In this document: positions 51,974 to 61,513 of the stretch, piece after piece | Layout of the letters: every line of letters begins with the position of its first letter | Position numbering within the stretch: the stretch's first letter is position 1 | NCBI RefSeq assembly: GCF_000826645.1 | Contig: NZ_JXJP01000001.1 | Coordinates: 310,001-374,000, forward strand | DNA from: Psychroserpens mesophilus | GTDB lineage: Bacteria; Bacteroidota; Bacteroidia; Flavobacteriales; Flavobacteriaceae | DNA: 64,000 bases | Reading direction: 5' to 3' | Program-made: the position numbers and the translations under genes | Notes under the pieces: model-generated | The model's input: only the letters and a program-made list of their open reading frames with translations | What the model was told of the DNA's origin: nothing | Databases searched by the model: none

Positions 51974-54151
51974 ATGAAAAATATGATGAAAAGAAATTAT
52001 AAATTACTGCTTTTAGTATTGCTGCTGGCTTTTGCTTCCTGCAGTTTTACATCTAAAAAGTTTGAAGACCCAAATAAAGACAAACTACTTATTCAATTGG
52101 TAACCTATTTACTTGATGAAGGGCATTTTAATCCTCAGGAAATCAATGACAATTTTTCGCAAGAGGTATTTGATGAATATCTCGAACAGCTTGATCCTTT
52201 AAAACGCTATTTTTATGCCTCTGACATTAAGGAATTTGAAAAATACAAAACAGATTTAGACGATCAAATTAAGGCTTATGATGTTACATTTTTTAACATT
52301 ACCTATGATCGCTATTTACAACGATTAGAAGAGTCAAAACAGATTTATAAAGAAGTTTTGGAAAACCCTTTTGATTTTTCAATAGATGAAGAATTTTCTA
52401 CGAAATATGAGGACCTAACATATGTTAATTCAAAAAAAGAATTGAAGGAACGATGGAGACATCAGCTTAAATTTTCAACTATTGCCAATTATGATGATTT
52501 AATCGCTCAGCAAGAACGAGATCTTAAAAGAGCAAAAGATAAAGAGTCAGAAGGTGAAAAAGATGAAAGCGTGAAAGAAAAGTCTTTAGCTGAACTTGAA
52601 AAAGAAGCACGTGGAATTACGTTAAAATCTTTAAATGAATTATACGAATACATGGAGGACAGACAAAGAAAAGATCTGCTCTCGGTTTATGTAAACGCTA
52701 TTGTACGTGAATACGATCCACATACGGCCTATTATGAACCTGAAGATAAAGAGCGTTTCGATGCAGATATCTCTGGTAATTTTGAAGGTATTGGTGCCAG
52801 ACTTCAAAAAAAGATGGATGTTATAACCATTATGGAAGTCATTGCAGGAGGTCCAGCTTGGAGGCAGAAAGAGCTTGAAGTAGGTGATCAGATCTTAAAA
52901 GTAAAGCAGGAAGACGAAGAGGAGGCTCTTAATGTGGTAGGAATGCGTACAAGTGATGCCGTTAAATTTATTAAAGGTCCAAAAGGAACCGACGTAACGC
53001 TTACAGTGAAAAAGGTCGATGGAACAATTCAAGATATAACCATCACCAGAGATATTGTAGAAATGGGTGAAACCTACGCGAAATCATCAATGGTGATAAA
53101 AGATGGTAAAAAATATGGTATTATTGATTTGCCTCGATTTTATGTTGATTTTGATGACATTAATAATCGTAATGCGGCTTCTGATGTAAAGCTTGAAATT
53201 GAAAAATTAAAAGCTGAAGGTATGGAAGGCCTTGTTCTTGATTTGAGAAATAATGGCGGAGGATCTCTGCAGACAGTGGTTGATATGGCAGGATTTTTTA
53301 TTAAAGAAGGTCCAGTTGTTCAGGTTAAGACTTCTGGAGAGCCAAAAGAAGTACTAATGGATAGGGACAGATCTATAGTTTGGGATGGACCATTAGTGAT
53401 TTTAGTTAATGAATTTTCGGCGTCAGCTTCAGAAATATTAGCAGCTGCCATGCAGGATTATAAAAGAGCAATTATCATTGGAAGCGATCAAACTTTTGGT
53501 AAAGGTACTGTTCAAACCGTGGTTGATCTTAATCGCATGGTTAGAAATAATACTAGTGGTGATATTGGTGCTTTAAAAATGACAATTCAAAAGTTCTATA
53601 GAATTAATGGAGGTTCAAACCAATTAGAAGGTGTGAAAAGTGATGTTGTCATTCCTAATCGATATAGTTACATAGATATAGGCGAAAAGAATGAGGAAAA
53701 TCCTTTGCCATGGAGCCAGATTGAACCAGCGCAATATGATGTTTGGGATAGTTATTTTGATTACGACACGACCATTGCAAAAAGTAAAGAGCGAATGGCT
53801 ATGAACGAGCAATTGAAGTTAATTGATGAAAATGCTAAATGGGTTAAGAAAATTAGAGATAAAGATTTGTTTTCTCTAAACTATAATGATTACAAAGCTT
53901 CCCTTGAAATTAGTGAAAATGAAGCTAAACGTTTTGAGGAGTTATCTAAATATCAAACCAACTTAACTTTTGAACCGTTGTCTCAAGAGTTAAAATTAAT
54001 GGAGCAAGATTCTGTTTTAAAAGAAAAGCGGGAACGTTGGCACACCAGCTTAAGCAAAGATGTTTATGTTGAAGAAGCTCTCAATGTTTTAAATGATTTA
54101 AAAATGACTTACGGAATCAAAACTAAAGTAGCGACGTCTGTAAAAAATTAG
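51974..54151 (+). CDS. Carboxy-terminal processing protease (Prc/Tsp type, S41)
   Basis: 725 residues from ATG 51974; an upstream ATG at 51953 would add seven. Lipoprotein-type signal LLLLAF-ASC. Layout: N-terminal Prc-type domain (about 30-220), PDZ domain (about 240-330, FEGIGARLQKK ... GGPAWRQKELEVGDQIL), S41 protease core with the catalytic Ser in NEFSASASEIL and the Lys in TFGKGTVQ, and a C-terminal DUF3340-like domain. Such proteases trim or degrade periplasmic proteins from the C-terminus. The permease gene follows after one base. Confidence 0.9.
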   Translation: MKNMMKRNYKLLLLVLLLAFASCSFTSKKFEDPNKDKLLIQLVTYLLDEGHFNPQEINDNFSQEVFDEYLEQLDPLKRYFYASDIKEFEKYKTDLDDQIKAYDVTFFNITYDRYLQRLEESKQIYKEVLENPFDFSIDEEFSTKYEDLTYVNSKKELKERWRHQLKFSTIANYDDLIAQQERDLKRAKDKESEGEKDESVKEKSLAELEKEARGITLKSLNELYEYMEDRQRKDLLSVYVNAIVREYDPHTAYYEPEDKERFDADISGNFEGIGARLQKKMDVITIMEVIAGGPAWRQKELEVGDQILKVKQEDEEEALNVVGMRTSDAVKFIKGPKGTDVTLTVKKVDGTIQDITITRDIVEMGETYAKSSMVIKDGKKYGIIDLPRFYVDFDDINNRNAASDVKLEIEKLKAEGMEGLVLDLRNNGGGSLQTVVDMAGFFIKEGPVVQVKTSGEPKEVLMDRDRSIVWDGPLVILVNEFSASASEILAAAMQDYKRAIIIGSDQTFGKGTVQTVVDLNRMVRNNTSGDIGALKMTIQKFYRINGGSNQLEGVKSDVVIPNRYSYIDIGEKNEENPLPWSQIEPAQYDVWDSYFDYDTTIAKSKERMAMNEQLKLIDENAKWVKKIRDKDLFSLNYNDYKASLEISENEAKRFEELSKYQTNLTFEPLSQELKLMEQDSVLKEKRERWHTSLSKDVYVEEALNVLNDLKMTYGIKTKVATSVKN

Positions 54152-54152
54152 T

Positions 54153-55247
54153 ATGAGTAATAATAGTGGCTCATTAACAAAATTGGCGCTTCAAAAGTTT
54201 AAAAAAAACTTTTGGGGCGTTTTAAGTTTTTGGGTTATTGTAATCATTGGTCTTGTTTCAGTTTTCGCTTATGGAATAGCTCCAGATGATTCTCAAAATG
54301 CAAATCAAATGCATTTGTCAATTCATTCTAAACCTCCAGGTTTTAAAGTCACATTATTAAGTCTGCCTTCAGAATTGAACATTCAGCAAAGTTTTTTTTC
54401 TAAGCTATTCTTCGGAAAGTTAAAAACGGATACCGAGATTCCTATTTCTAATTATAATATTGATAACCATACATTAACTTATACTGAATATGCTTCAGAT
54501 GGTTTAGTAGGTGTAGAAAAATCTTTGGATTTAAGTCGGTTTCCAAATAAAAATTATACAGATTACGTCAAAGAAAAGACCTTCATTTTTGGAACAGATA
54601 AGTATGGAAGAGATCTTTTAAGTCGTGTTTTGGTTAGCTCTCGTATTTCTTTCTTTATCGGTTTTATAGCTGTTTTTATTTCTTTAGTCATAGGTATATT
54701 CATGGGTAGTATTGCTGGCTATTATGGTGGTAAAATTGATGCTTTTATCATGTGGATTATTAATGTGACATGGTCAATTCCTACATTGTTGTTAGTTATA
54801 GCGATAACATTGGCTCTAGGTAAAGGGTTTTGGCAAGTGTTCATTGCTGTGGGCTTAACCATGTGGGTTGAAGTAGCAAGAGTGGTTAGGGGACAAATTA
54901 TAAGTGCTAAAGAAATGCAATATGTTACTGCTGCAAGAGCATTAGGTTTTAATGATTATAGAATTATAACAAAACATATATTGCCAAATATAATGGCTCC
55001 AATCATTGTGATTTCGGCAGCAAATTTTGCGGCTGCAATCCTTATAGAAAGTGGTCTTAGTTTTTTAGGTATAGGTGCACAACCTCCAATGTCCAGTTGG
55101 GGAGCAATGATTAAGGATCATTATAATTATATTATTTTAGGAAAACCTTACTTAGCTTTAATTCCAGGATTGTGTATTATGATTTTGGTGATGTCTTTTA
55201 TGTTAATTGGTAATGCCTTTAGAGACGCTTTAGATGTAAAAAATTAG
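54153..55247 (+). CDS. OppC/DppC-type ABC transporter permease
   Basis: 364 residues. An N-terminal OppC_N helix and a periplasmic insert (about 45-140), then the binding-protein-dependent transport domain with five helices. The EAA loop reads EMQYVTAARALGFNDYRIITKHILPN, which contacts the ATPase. It is the peptide/nickel permease type. The partner permease, ATPase and binding protein are not in this window, so they must be encoded elsewhere. It follows the Prc-type protease by one base, an operon that could couple peptide generation and uptake. The 3' end overlaps the convergent sulfotransferase gene by four bases. Confidence 0.88.
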   Translation: MSNNSGSLTKLALQKFKKNFWGVLSFWVIVIIGLVSVFAYGIAPDDSQNANQMHLSIHSKPPGFKVTLLSLPSELNIQQSFFSKLFFGKLKTDTEIPISNYNIDNHTLTYTEYASDGLVGVEKSLDLSRFPNKNYTDYVKEKTFIFGTDKYGRDLLSRVLVSSRISFFIGFIAVFISLVIGIFMGSIAGYYGGKIDAFIMWIINVTWSIPTLLLVIAITLALGKGFWQVFIAVGLTMWVEVARVVRGQIISAKEMQYVTAARALGFNDYRIITKHILPNIMAPIIVISAANFAAAILIESGLSFLGIGAQPPMSSWGAMIKDHYNYIILGKPYLALIPGLCIMILVMSFMLIGNAFRDALDVKN

Positions 55248-56050
55248 TTGGACCAATGCGATAAATCTCTGTTAGTTAATGCTTCAATTTTTTTTATGTC
55301 ATCTGCAATGTTATTCATTATAAAAACTTTCGTTTGAGTGGTAAGTTTTGGTTTTTGGCTTATAAAATCACGATTACAATAATTTTTTAATAACATTACC
55401 ACTTTTTTTATTTTTTCAAATAAAGTTTTCGGTTGATCATATTTGTGATGTAAAACTCGTCTGTTAAAACTTTTATTAGTGTTTAATGTTTTTTGATTTA
55501 CCGTAATACCATTTATATTCAAGAAATCAAAAGTGGTATTAAGCACCTGCTGTGGATTAGAAATAAAGTCTTCAAAAAATAGAAGTAATACATTATTACG
55601 ACCGAAATAATTAATGTAAGGTTCTATTTGCATGGCATATCTAGCGGTGTCAATATAGTGATTGTTAGATGTTAAGGCCGTATTTATGTCTTTAATAGAT
55701 TCATGGCCTCTGTTGTATGAATGTATGTAATGTGAAACAATTCGGTCTATTGGATGTCTCATCATGTAGATAATTTTCATATTGGGATTGTAATTGAAAA
55801 TATCGGTATGAATATTCTTATTATAATGAGGAAATTTTGAATAGTTTGTAGAACCTTCGCCATACAACTTGGCAGGTTTATCTGAAAATAAAGCATGGTA
55901 ATTTGTAAGATTATCCCTCCAATTGTCTTTACAAAAAAACTCTGGTTCTTTTGGATTGCTGAAGCATATGTCAGGATGTTGTGACAATGCATTACTTAAG
56001 CTTGTTGTTGCTGATTTTGCCGCTCCAATAAGTAAAAAATCTACAGTCAC
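55244..56050 (-). CDS. PAPS-dependent sulfotransferase family protein
   Basis: 268 residues. The 5'-phosphosulfate loop is the N-terminal FLLIGAAKSATTSLSNAL, and the 3'-phosphate-binding region is MMRHPIDRIVSHYIHSY. It resembles heparan-type sulfotransferases, which move sulfate from PAPS to sugars. The acceptor is unknown; a surface polysaccharide is a fair guess. It is oriented with engB, 11 bases downstream of it, but has no clear functional link with it. Confidence 0.82.
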   Translation of the reverse strand: MTVDFLLIGAAKSATTSLSNALSQHPDICFSNPKEPEFFCKDNWRDNLTNYHALFSDKPAKLYGEGSTNYSKFPHYNKNIHTDIFNYNPNMKIIYMMRHPIDRIVSHYIHSYNRGHESIKDINTALTSNNHYIDTARYAMQIEPYINYFGRNNVLLLFFEDFISNPQQVLNTTFDFLNINGITVNQKTLNTNKSFNRRVLHHKYDQPKTLFEKIKKVVMLLKNYCNRDFISQKPKLTTQTKVFIMNNIADDIKKIEALTNRDLSHWSN

Positions 56051-56061
56051 GTTATTTGGAG

Positions 56062-56670
56062 TTATCGCAGTGCGTTTATCTGTTGATTTGTATCTTCAAT
56101 AAATTGAAGGATATCATCACGCCCAATGGTTTTTGAAGAAGAGCTCACAAAATATGGAGGTAATTCTGCCCATGTCTTTAAAAGTTCTTGACAATAATCT
56201 TCAACATGACGTTCAATTGCTTTAGGTTTTAACTTGTCTGCTTTGGTAAAAATAATTGAAAACGGAATCTCACTAATACCTAAATATTCCATGAATTCTA
56301 AATCAATTTTTTGAGGTTCATGTCTTATATCTACTAAAACAAATGCTGAAACTAATTGTGTTCTTTTTTCGAAGTAATTGGTTATAAATTTCTGAAATTT
56401 TTTCTTAGCGGTTTTTGATACTTTAGCATAACCGTAACCAGGTAAGTCAACTAAAAACCAGTTTTTATTAATTAGAAAATGATTGATGAGTTGTGTTTTT
56501 CCTGGTCGTCCTGATGTTTTAGCAAGGTTTTTATGATTGGTCAACATATTGATTAATGAAGACTTCCCAACATTACTTCTTCCTATAAAAGCATATTCAG
56601 GTAAATAATCTTTCGGACATCTATCTACGTCAGAATTACTTATTACAAATTCAGCAGTTTTAATAAGCAT
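56062..56670 (-). CDS. engB: Ribosome biogenesis GTPase EngB (YihA/YsxC)
   Basis: 202 residues. GTPase motifs in order: G1 [13 protein letters not shown]2 region [16 protein letters not shown]3 DLPGYG and G4 TKADK. The family helps assemble the large ribosomal subunit. The length is normal. It lies downstream of the alpha/beta hydrolase on the same strand, after a 30-base gap. Confidence 0.95.
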   Translation of the reverse strand: MLIKTAEFVISNSDVDRCPKDYLPEYAFIGRSNVGKSSLINMLTNHKNLAKTSGRPGKTQLINHFLINKNWFLVDLPGYGYAKVSKTAKKKFQKFITNYFEKRTQLVSAFVLVDIRHEPQKIDLEFMEYLGISEIPFSIIFTKADKLKPKAIERHVEDYCQELLKTWAELPPYFVSSSSKTIGRDDILQFIEDTNQQINALR

Positions 56671-56700
56671 AACATTAGTTTTTCGCGGAAGCGATTGATA

Positions 56701-57465
56701 TTAAAGATTACGTTCCTTAAGCCAAGAATACAATATCTCGTTAAATTGGTCTGGATGTTCCATCATAGCAGCATGACCACACTTGTCAATCCAGAATAAA
56801 TCAGAATCTGGTAAAAGTTGATTGAATTCTGTAGCTACTTCTGGAGGTGTTACCGTATCATTTTTACCCCAAATAATGCAAACAGGTAATGCCATTTTAG
56901 GTAAGTCTTTGGCCATATTATGTCTAATCGCACTCTTAGCAATTGCAAGCGTTTTTATAAGTTTATTTCTGTCATTAACAGTTTCATAAACTTCATCAAC
57001 AATCTCTTTTGTAGCAACCTCAGGGTCATAAAAAACCTCCTGTGCCTTTTTCTTAATCACCTCATAATCACCACGTTTTGTGTAGCCTCCACCCATTGCG
57101 CTTTCATACAAACCAGAGCTTCCTGTAATGATAAGTGCTTTAACTTTTTCTGAATACAATTTCGTGTGATAAAGTCCAATATGCCCTCCCAGAGAATTTC
57201 CTAATAAAATAACATTATCAAAGCCTTTGAATTCTATAAAATCATGAAGGTATTTTGCAAAACTTTTGACGTTCGTTTTGAGCAAGGACATTGTGTAGAT
57301 TGGAAGTTCTGGTATAAGTACTTTGTAGCCTTTTTCACTAAAAAAAGTTGTGACTGCATCAAAATTGCTCAAGCCTCCCATCAGTCCGTGTAAGACAATA
57401 ATTGGAGTGCCTTCACCAACTTCAATATATCTGAATTCCTTTTCCTTCTTTAAACGATGCGCCAT
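56701..57465 (-). CDS. Alpha/beta-fold hydrolase
   Basis: 254 residues. The oxyanion region is VLHGLMGGLSNF, the nucleophile Ser lies in LGNSLGGHIGLY, the acid Asp in WGKNDTVTPPEV and the His in CGHAAMMEHPDQF. All catalytic residues are thus present. The specific substrate cannot be read from sequence; these enzymes include esterases and ester-bond hydrolases of aromatic breakdown. Cytoplasmic. It is divergent from mraZ. Confidence 0.85.
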   Translation of the reverse strand: MAHRLKKEKEFRYIEVGEGTPIIVLHGLMGGLSNFDAVTTFFSEKGYKVLIPELPIYTMSLLKTNVKSFAKYLHDFIEFKGFDNVILLGNSLGGHIGLYHTKLYSEKVKALIITGSSGLYESAMGGGYTKRGDYEVIKKKAQEVFYDPEVATKEIVDEVYETVNDRNKLIKTLAIAKSAIRHNMAKDLPKMALPVCIIWGKNDTVTPPEVATEFNQLLPDSDLFWIDKCGHAAMMEHPDQFNEILYSWLKERNL

Positions 57466-57682
57466 TAATTATAGGTCATTTGATCAAAAACAAATATAGG
57501 TATTTCAATTAAAATATTCTTATAATATTTCATCTGAACGTAAATGAATACCAATGAGATATTAACAATGAAGTTTGTACGACTGATTTGGTTGTAGCCT
57601 ATTGATTCTTAATTTTTTAACTCTTTTCAAGTGCTTTTTGTGTGTTGTGAAAATAGGCTTCATCGAAAATTTATCAACAAAA

Positions 57683-57712
57683 GTGGAGTAATGTGGTAAA
57701 ATGTGGGATAAT
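57683..57712 (+). promoter_or_regulatory. Three GTGG repeats, candidate MraZ operator
   Basis: GTGG begins at 57683, 57693 and 57703, each at exactly 10 bp, within units like GTGGAGTAAT, GTGGTAAAAT, GTGGGATAAT. MraZ of other bacteria represses its own operon through closely spaced short G-rich direct repeats, and this array lies 49 bases before the mraZ start and just upstream of the -7 box. No gene is seen in 57466-57682. Confidence 0.7.
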
Positions 57713-57718
57713 TTTCAA

Positions 57719-57726
57719 TATATTTG
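57719..57726 (+). promoter_or_regulatory. Probable -7 box of the mraZ/dcw operon
   Basis: TATATTTG matches TAnnTTTG exactly. The GTGG array ends 6 bases upstream, so bound MraZ would cover the -33 region and block this promoter. Confidence 0.5.
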
Positions 57727-57760
57727 AATCTTAATCGTTAGTTGTAGTAAATCAATCATT

Positions 57761-58228
57761 TTGAACCCATTAATTGGAACTTATGAATGCAAAGTGGATG
57801 CCAAAGGAAGGTTAATGCTTCCTGCTGCAATAAAAAAGCAGTTGCTTCCAGTGTTGCAAAATGGATTTGTTTTAAAGCGTGCTGTATTTCAGCCATGTTT
57901 AGAACTCTATCCTATGAGTGAATGGGAATTATTGATGCAAAAGGTGAACAAGCTCAATCGTTTTAAGAAGAAAAACAATGACTTCATTCGTCGTTTTACT
58001 GCTGGTTTGAAAATGATTGAAGTTGATGCAGCGGGACGATTATTAATCCCAAAAGATTTAGTTGCTTTTTCGGGTATTACTAAAGAAGTGGTTGTGTCAT
58101 CAGCGATTAATATTGTTGAGATTTGGGATAAGGATAAGTATGAAAAAGCTATTGATGATGCAACAGGAGATTTTGCTGATTTAGCTGAAGAAGTGATGGG
58201 ACAAGACGATGACGATGGAATATCATAA
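57761..58228 (+). CDS. mraZ: Transcriptional regulator MraZ
   Basis: 155 residues. Two SpoVT-AbrB-like halves: GTYECKVDAKGRLMLPAAIK near the N-terminus and IEVDAAGRLLIPKDLVAF near residue 86. The start is TTG at 57761; there is no in-frame ATG nearby upstream, and the next residues align with the usual family N-terminus. MraZ binds repeats before its own gene and controls the division and cell-wall cluster that follows. The acidic C-terminus (GQDDDDGIS) overlaps rsmH. Confidence 0.93.
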   Translation: MNPLIGTYECKVDAKGRLMLPAAIKKQLLPVLQNGFVLKRAVFQPCLELYPMSEWELLMQKVNKLNRFKKKNNDFIRRFTAGLKMIEVDAAGRLLIPKDLVAFSGITKEVVVSSAINIVEIWDKDKYEKAIDDATGDFADLAEEVMGQDDDDGIS

Positions 58229-59111
58229 CCCTGTACTACTCAAAGAAACGGTTGATGGCTTAAATATAAAGCCAGACGGAATTTATGTTGATGTGACTTT
58301 TGGAGGAGGAGGTCATAGCAAAGAAATTTTAAAACGATTGGGACCTCATGGAAAGTTGTTTGCTTTTGATCAAGATAAAGATGCTCTTTTAAATACAATT
58401 GATGATAATCGATTCACGCTTATTAATGAAAACTTTAGATACGTCAGACGTTTTTTACGATTCTATGGAGCTAAAGAAGTTGATGGTGTTTTAGCCGATT
58501 TTGGAGTCTCCTCTCATCAGTTTGATGTTGCTGAACGTGGGTTTTCAACCCGTTTTGAAGCGGATTTAGATATGCGAATGAATCAGGATGATGCGATTTC
58601 TGCGTATCACGTGGTAAATGAATATGATGAAGAGCAATTAAGGCAAGTCTTATTTCAGTATGGAGAATTGAGACAAGCGCCAGCAATGGCAAAAGTAATT
58701 GTTGAAGAAAGAAATCATGGAGAAATTAAAACCAGTGAACAATTAAAGACTGTTTTAAAACGGTTTTTAAATCATAAAAAAGAGAATAAAGTATTAGCTC
58801 AAATTTATCAGGCGATACGAATAGAGGTTAATCAGGAGATTGAAGCATTGAAAGAGTTTTTATTACAAACACCTGAGGTTTTAGTTAAAGGTGGGCGATT
58901 GAGTCTGATATCATACCATTCACTTGAAGATAGATTGGTTAAGCGTTTTATAAGAAATGGTATGTTTGAAGGAGAGCCTGAACGAGATGTTTTTGGAAAC
59001 TTTGAAGTTCCTCTTAAGAAAGTAGGGCATTTAATTGTTCCAACTAAAGAAGAAATAGCTAGAAATAATAGGGCTAGAAGCGCAAAGCTTCGTATTGCTG
59101 AAAGAATATAG
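58215..59111 (+). CDS. rsmH: 16S rRNA (cytosine-1402-N4)-methyltransferase
   Basis: 298 residues from ATG 58215 (another ATG two codons earlier, 58209, is equally possible). It methylates N4 of C1402 in 16S rRNA. The SAM site is seen as VDVTFGGGGHSKEIL, and the family signature as YHNPVLL at the N-terminus and SYHSLEDRLVKRFI near the C-terminus. DFGVSSHQFDVAERGFS is also typical. It overlaps mraZ by 14 bases and is part of the standard cluster. Confidence 0.95.
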   Translation: MEYHNPVLLKETVDGLNIKPDGIYVDVTFGGGGHSKEILKRLGPHGKLFAFDQDKDALLNTIDDNRFTLINENFRYVRRFLRFYGAKEVDGVLADFGVSSHQFDVAERGFSTRFEADLDMRMNQDDAISAYHVVNEYDEEQLRQVLFQYGELRQAPAMAKVIVEERNHGEIKTSEQLKTVLKRFLNHKKENKVLAQIYQAIRIEVNQEIEALKEFLLQTPEVLVKGGRLSLISYHSLEDRLVKRFIRNGMFEGEPERDVFGNFEVPLKKVGHLIVPTKEEIARNNRARSAKLRIAERI

Positions 59112-59190
59112 TTTCTGTAAGGTTTCAAAACAGAAGGAATCAATAGATAATCTTCCTTCTTAAGGTGAGATGTACGAAGAGTTTAAGATT

Positions 59191-59508
59191 ATGAAGAAAA
59201 ATATTTACAGCATTTTAAGAGGTAAATTTTTAGTAAGTGATGACTCTTTTAAAAACTGGAGAATCATCATTTGGATTTCATTCTTAGCTATCATTATGAT
59301 TGCTAGTTCGCATAGCGCAGACCAAAAAGTGTATGAAATCGCACGACTTAAAAATGAAGTTAAAGAATTACGGTCGGCATTTGTTGATGGTAGATCAAAA
59401 TTGATGAGGTTAAAAATGGAATCGTCAATCATAAAGAAAGTAGCAGATAAAGGAATCGTTATATCAGAGATTCCACCAAAAAAAATAAAAGTTAAAGCAC
59501 AAGATTGA
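59191..59508 (+). CDS. FtsL-like division protein
   Basis: 105 residues from ATG 59191; an in-frame ATG at 59170 adds seven. One membrane helix (about 24-42, IIIWISFLAIIMIASSHSA), then a leucine-zipper-like helix (VYEIARLKNEVKELRSAFVD) and a short tail. Position between rsmH and the class B penicillin-binding protein, as well as the size, fit Bacteroidota FtsL, which joins FtsQ, FtsB and FtsI at the division site. Sequence conservation in this family is low, so position carries much of the argument. Confidence 0.8.
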   Translation: MKKNIYSILRGKFLVSDDSFKNWRIIIWISFLAIIMIASSHSADQKVYEIARLKNEVKELRSAFVDGRSKLMRLKMESSIIKKVADKGIVISEIPPKKIKVKAQD

Positions 59509-59512
59509 AAAC

Positions 59513-61513
59513 GTGGCAACAACCGAAACTAACATATTAAACAGATTGTATTTCATAGCTGGATGTATGTTTGTCTTCGCTTTGGCTGTTGTGTTTAAGT
59601 TGTGCACCATTCAGTTTGTTCAAGGGGACGATTACAGAGCACTTGCTGAAGAGCGCACTGTGAAAAATCACGAAATACCAGCCAATAGAGGAAATGTGTA
59701 TTCGGCTGATGGTAGTTTGCTGGCGACATCTATTCCTAAATATGATATCAGACTTGATGCGATTCAGCCTAAAGACGCCACATTTAACAAGTATATCAAA
59801 GCGTTATCAGATTCGTTATCTATATACACTGGTAAGCCTTCAAGCTATCATCAAAACTCGATTACTAAAGCAAGATCTAATAAAAATAGATATTTCTTGT
59901 TAGCTCGAAATATCAGTTATTCTGATTATATCCGATTGAGAAATTTTCCATTACTGGAACTTGGAGCAATTAAAGGCGGACTCATAGTCGAGCAAACCAC
60001 GCGTCGAGAACACCCAATGGGAGGAATCGCTGAACGTATAATTGGTTATGAAAAAATTGATGATGATGGCACTGTTACGAGACCAGGTATCGATGGTGCT
60101 TTTGGTGTGAAATACTTGAGAGGAGTTAATGGTTCTCGTTTGAAGCAGAAAATTGGTAACGGACAATGGAAACCTATTGTAGATTATAATCAGGTAGATC
60201 CTCAAGATGGCTATGATGTTTATACCACTATCGATGTTAATATTCAGGATATTGCACATCATTCATTATTAGGTCAATTAGAGCTATATGAGGCTGAACA
60301 TGGTTGCGCTGTTGTAATGGACGTTAAAACAGGTGAAATTAAAGCGATTTCAAATTTAGGACGTAATCAAAATGGAACCTATTACGAGCGACTCAATTAT
60401 GCTGTAGGTGAAAGTCACGAACCAGGTTCTACATTTAAAGTGATGGCGATGATGGCAGCACTTGAAGATAAGCTGGTTGATACGTCTACCATGGTAAATA
60501 CTTATCAAGGAACGAAACGCTTCTATGGAAGAACGATTAGCGATTCTCGTGGTTATGGTGAAATCTCTGCAGCTCGTGCATTAGAAGTGTCTTCAAATAT
60601 TGGGCTGGCAACGATAATAGATGATGCTTATGCTAAACAACCGAAAAAATTTATTAATAGGTTGAAAGGATGGAATCTTCATAAGCCTCTTGGCGTATCC
60701 ATTATTGGAGAAGGTATTCCTGATATTGCTGAACCGGGAAAAGCGAATTGGAGTAGAAATGCTTTGCCTTCAATGGCTTATGGTTATAATTTAGAAATGA
60801 CGCCATTACAGACATTGACCTTCTATAATGCTATTGCTAATAATGGAGAAATGGTAAAACCAAGATTCATTAAAGCGGTTAAAGAATTTGATAGAGAGAT
60901 CGAAGTTTTCAAAAAAGAAGTCATTAATCAGAAAATTTGTTCGGACAAGACCTTAGGTGAAATACGAGAAATTCTAAAAAATATTGTTATCCGAGGAACG
61001 GGTTCTAGAATGTATTCTGAGAATTTTTCAATGGCAGGAAAAACTGGAACTGCAAGAACAGATTACAGTAATTATGAAGAATGGCGAAAAGACAGAAAGT
61101 ATGTGTCTTCTTTTGCAGGTTACTTTCCGGCAGACAATCCTAAATATTCATGCATTGTGGTTATTCATAAACCAAGTACAAAAGTTGGGTATTATGGTGC
61201 TGATGTGTCTGGTCCTGTGTTTAAAAGAATTGCACAAAAAATATATACTGAAACCCCTTTAATAGATGAGGTTGAATCTTTAGAGATAGTTCATACTGAA
61301 GTTGAAGAATCGTTTGAGTCTTACTATAACATCGCTAATACCTATAAAACCATTATGCCTGATGTGGTTGGCTTACCAGCTATGGATGCATTGGCATTAT
61401 TAGAAAATATGGGATTAAAAGTAAAGCTTGAAGGTGTTGGAGTCGTGAAAAATCAATCGATAACAAAAGGTGTAAAAATTAAACCAAACCAAATAGTGGT
61501 ATTAGATATTTAA
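59513..61513 (+). CDS. ftsI: Division-specific penicillin-binding protein (FtsI) with PASTA domain
   Basis: 666 residues, with a GTG start at 59513. One membrane helix (about 12-32), a dimerisation domain (RGNVYSADGSLLATSIPKYD), the transpeptidase domain with catalytic Ser306 in HEPGSTFK, the SSN motif (VSSNIG, about 360) and KTGTA (about 511), and a C-terminal PASTA domain (about 605-666, MPDVVGLPAMDALALLENMG). It cross-links septal peptidoglycan. It starts 4 bases after ftsL and shares one base with murE. Confidence 0.94.
   Translation: MATTETNILNRLYFIAGCMFVFALAVVFKLCTIQFVQGDDYRALAEERTVKNHEIPANRGNVYSADGSLLATSIPKYDIRLDAIQPKDATFNKYIKALSDSLSIYTGKPSSYHQNSITKARSNKNRYFLLARNISYSDYIRLRNFPLLELGAIKGGLIVEQTTRREHPMGGIAERIIGYEKIDDDGTVTRPGIDGAFGVKYLRGVNGSRLKQKIGNGQWKPIVDYNQVDPQDGYDVYTTIDVNIQDIAHHSLLGQLELYEAEHGCAVVMDVKTGEIKAISNLGRNQNGTYYERLNYAVGESHEPGSTFKVMAMMAALEDKLVDTSTMVNTYQGTKRFYGRTISDSRGYGEISAARALEVSSNIGLATIIDDAYAKQPKKFINRLKGWNLHKPLGVSIIGEGIPDIAEPGKANWSRNALPSMAYGYNLEMTPLQTLTFYNAIANNGEMVKPRFIKAVKEFDREIEVFKKEVINQKICSDKTLGEIREILKNIVIRGTGSRMYSENFSMAGKTGTARTDYSNYEEWRKDRKYVSSFAGYFPADNPKYSCIVVIHKPSTKVGYYGADVSGPVFKRIAQKIYTETPLIDEVESLEIVHTEVEESFESYYNIANTYKTIMPDVVGLPAMDALALLENMGLKVKLEGVGVVKNQSITKGVKIKPNQIVVLDI

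Noticed and set aside
57671-57679. TTATCAACA as a DnaA box before mraZ
   Set aside because: One mismatch from TTATCCACA, single copy, no dnaA/dnaN neighbours and no cluster of boxes; probably chance in AT-rich DNA.
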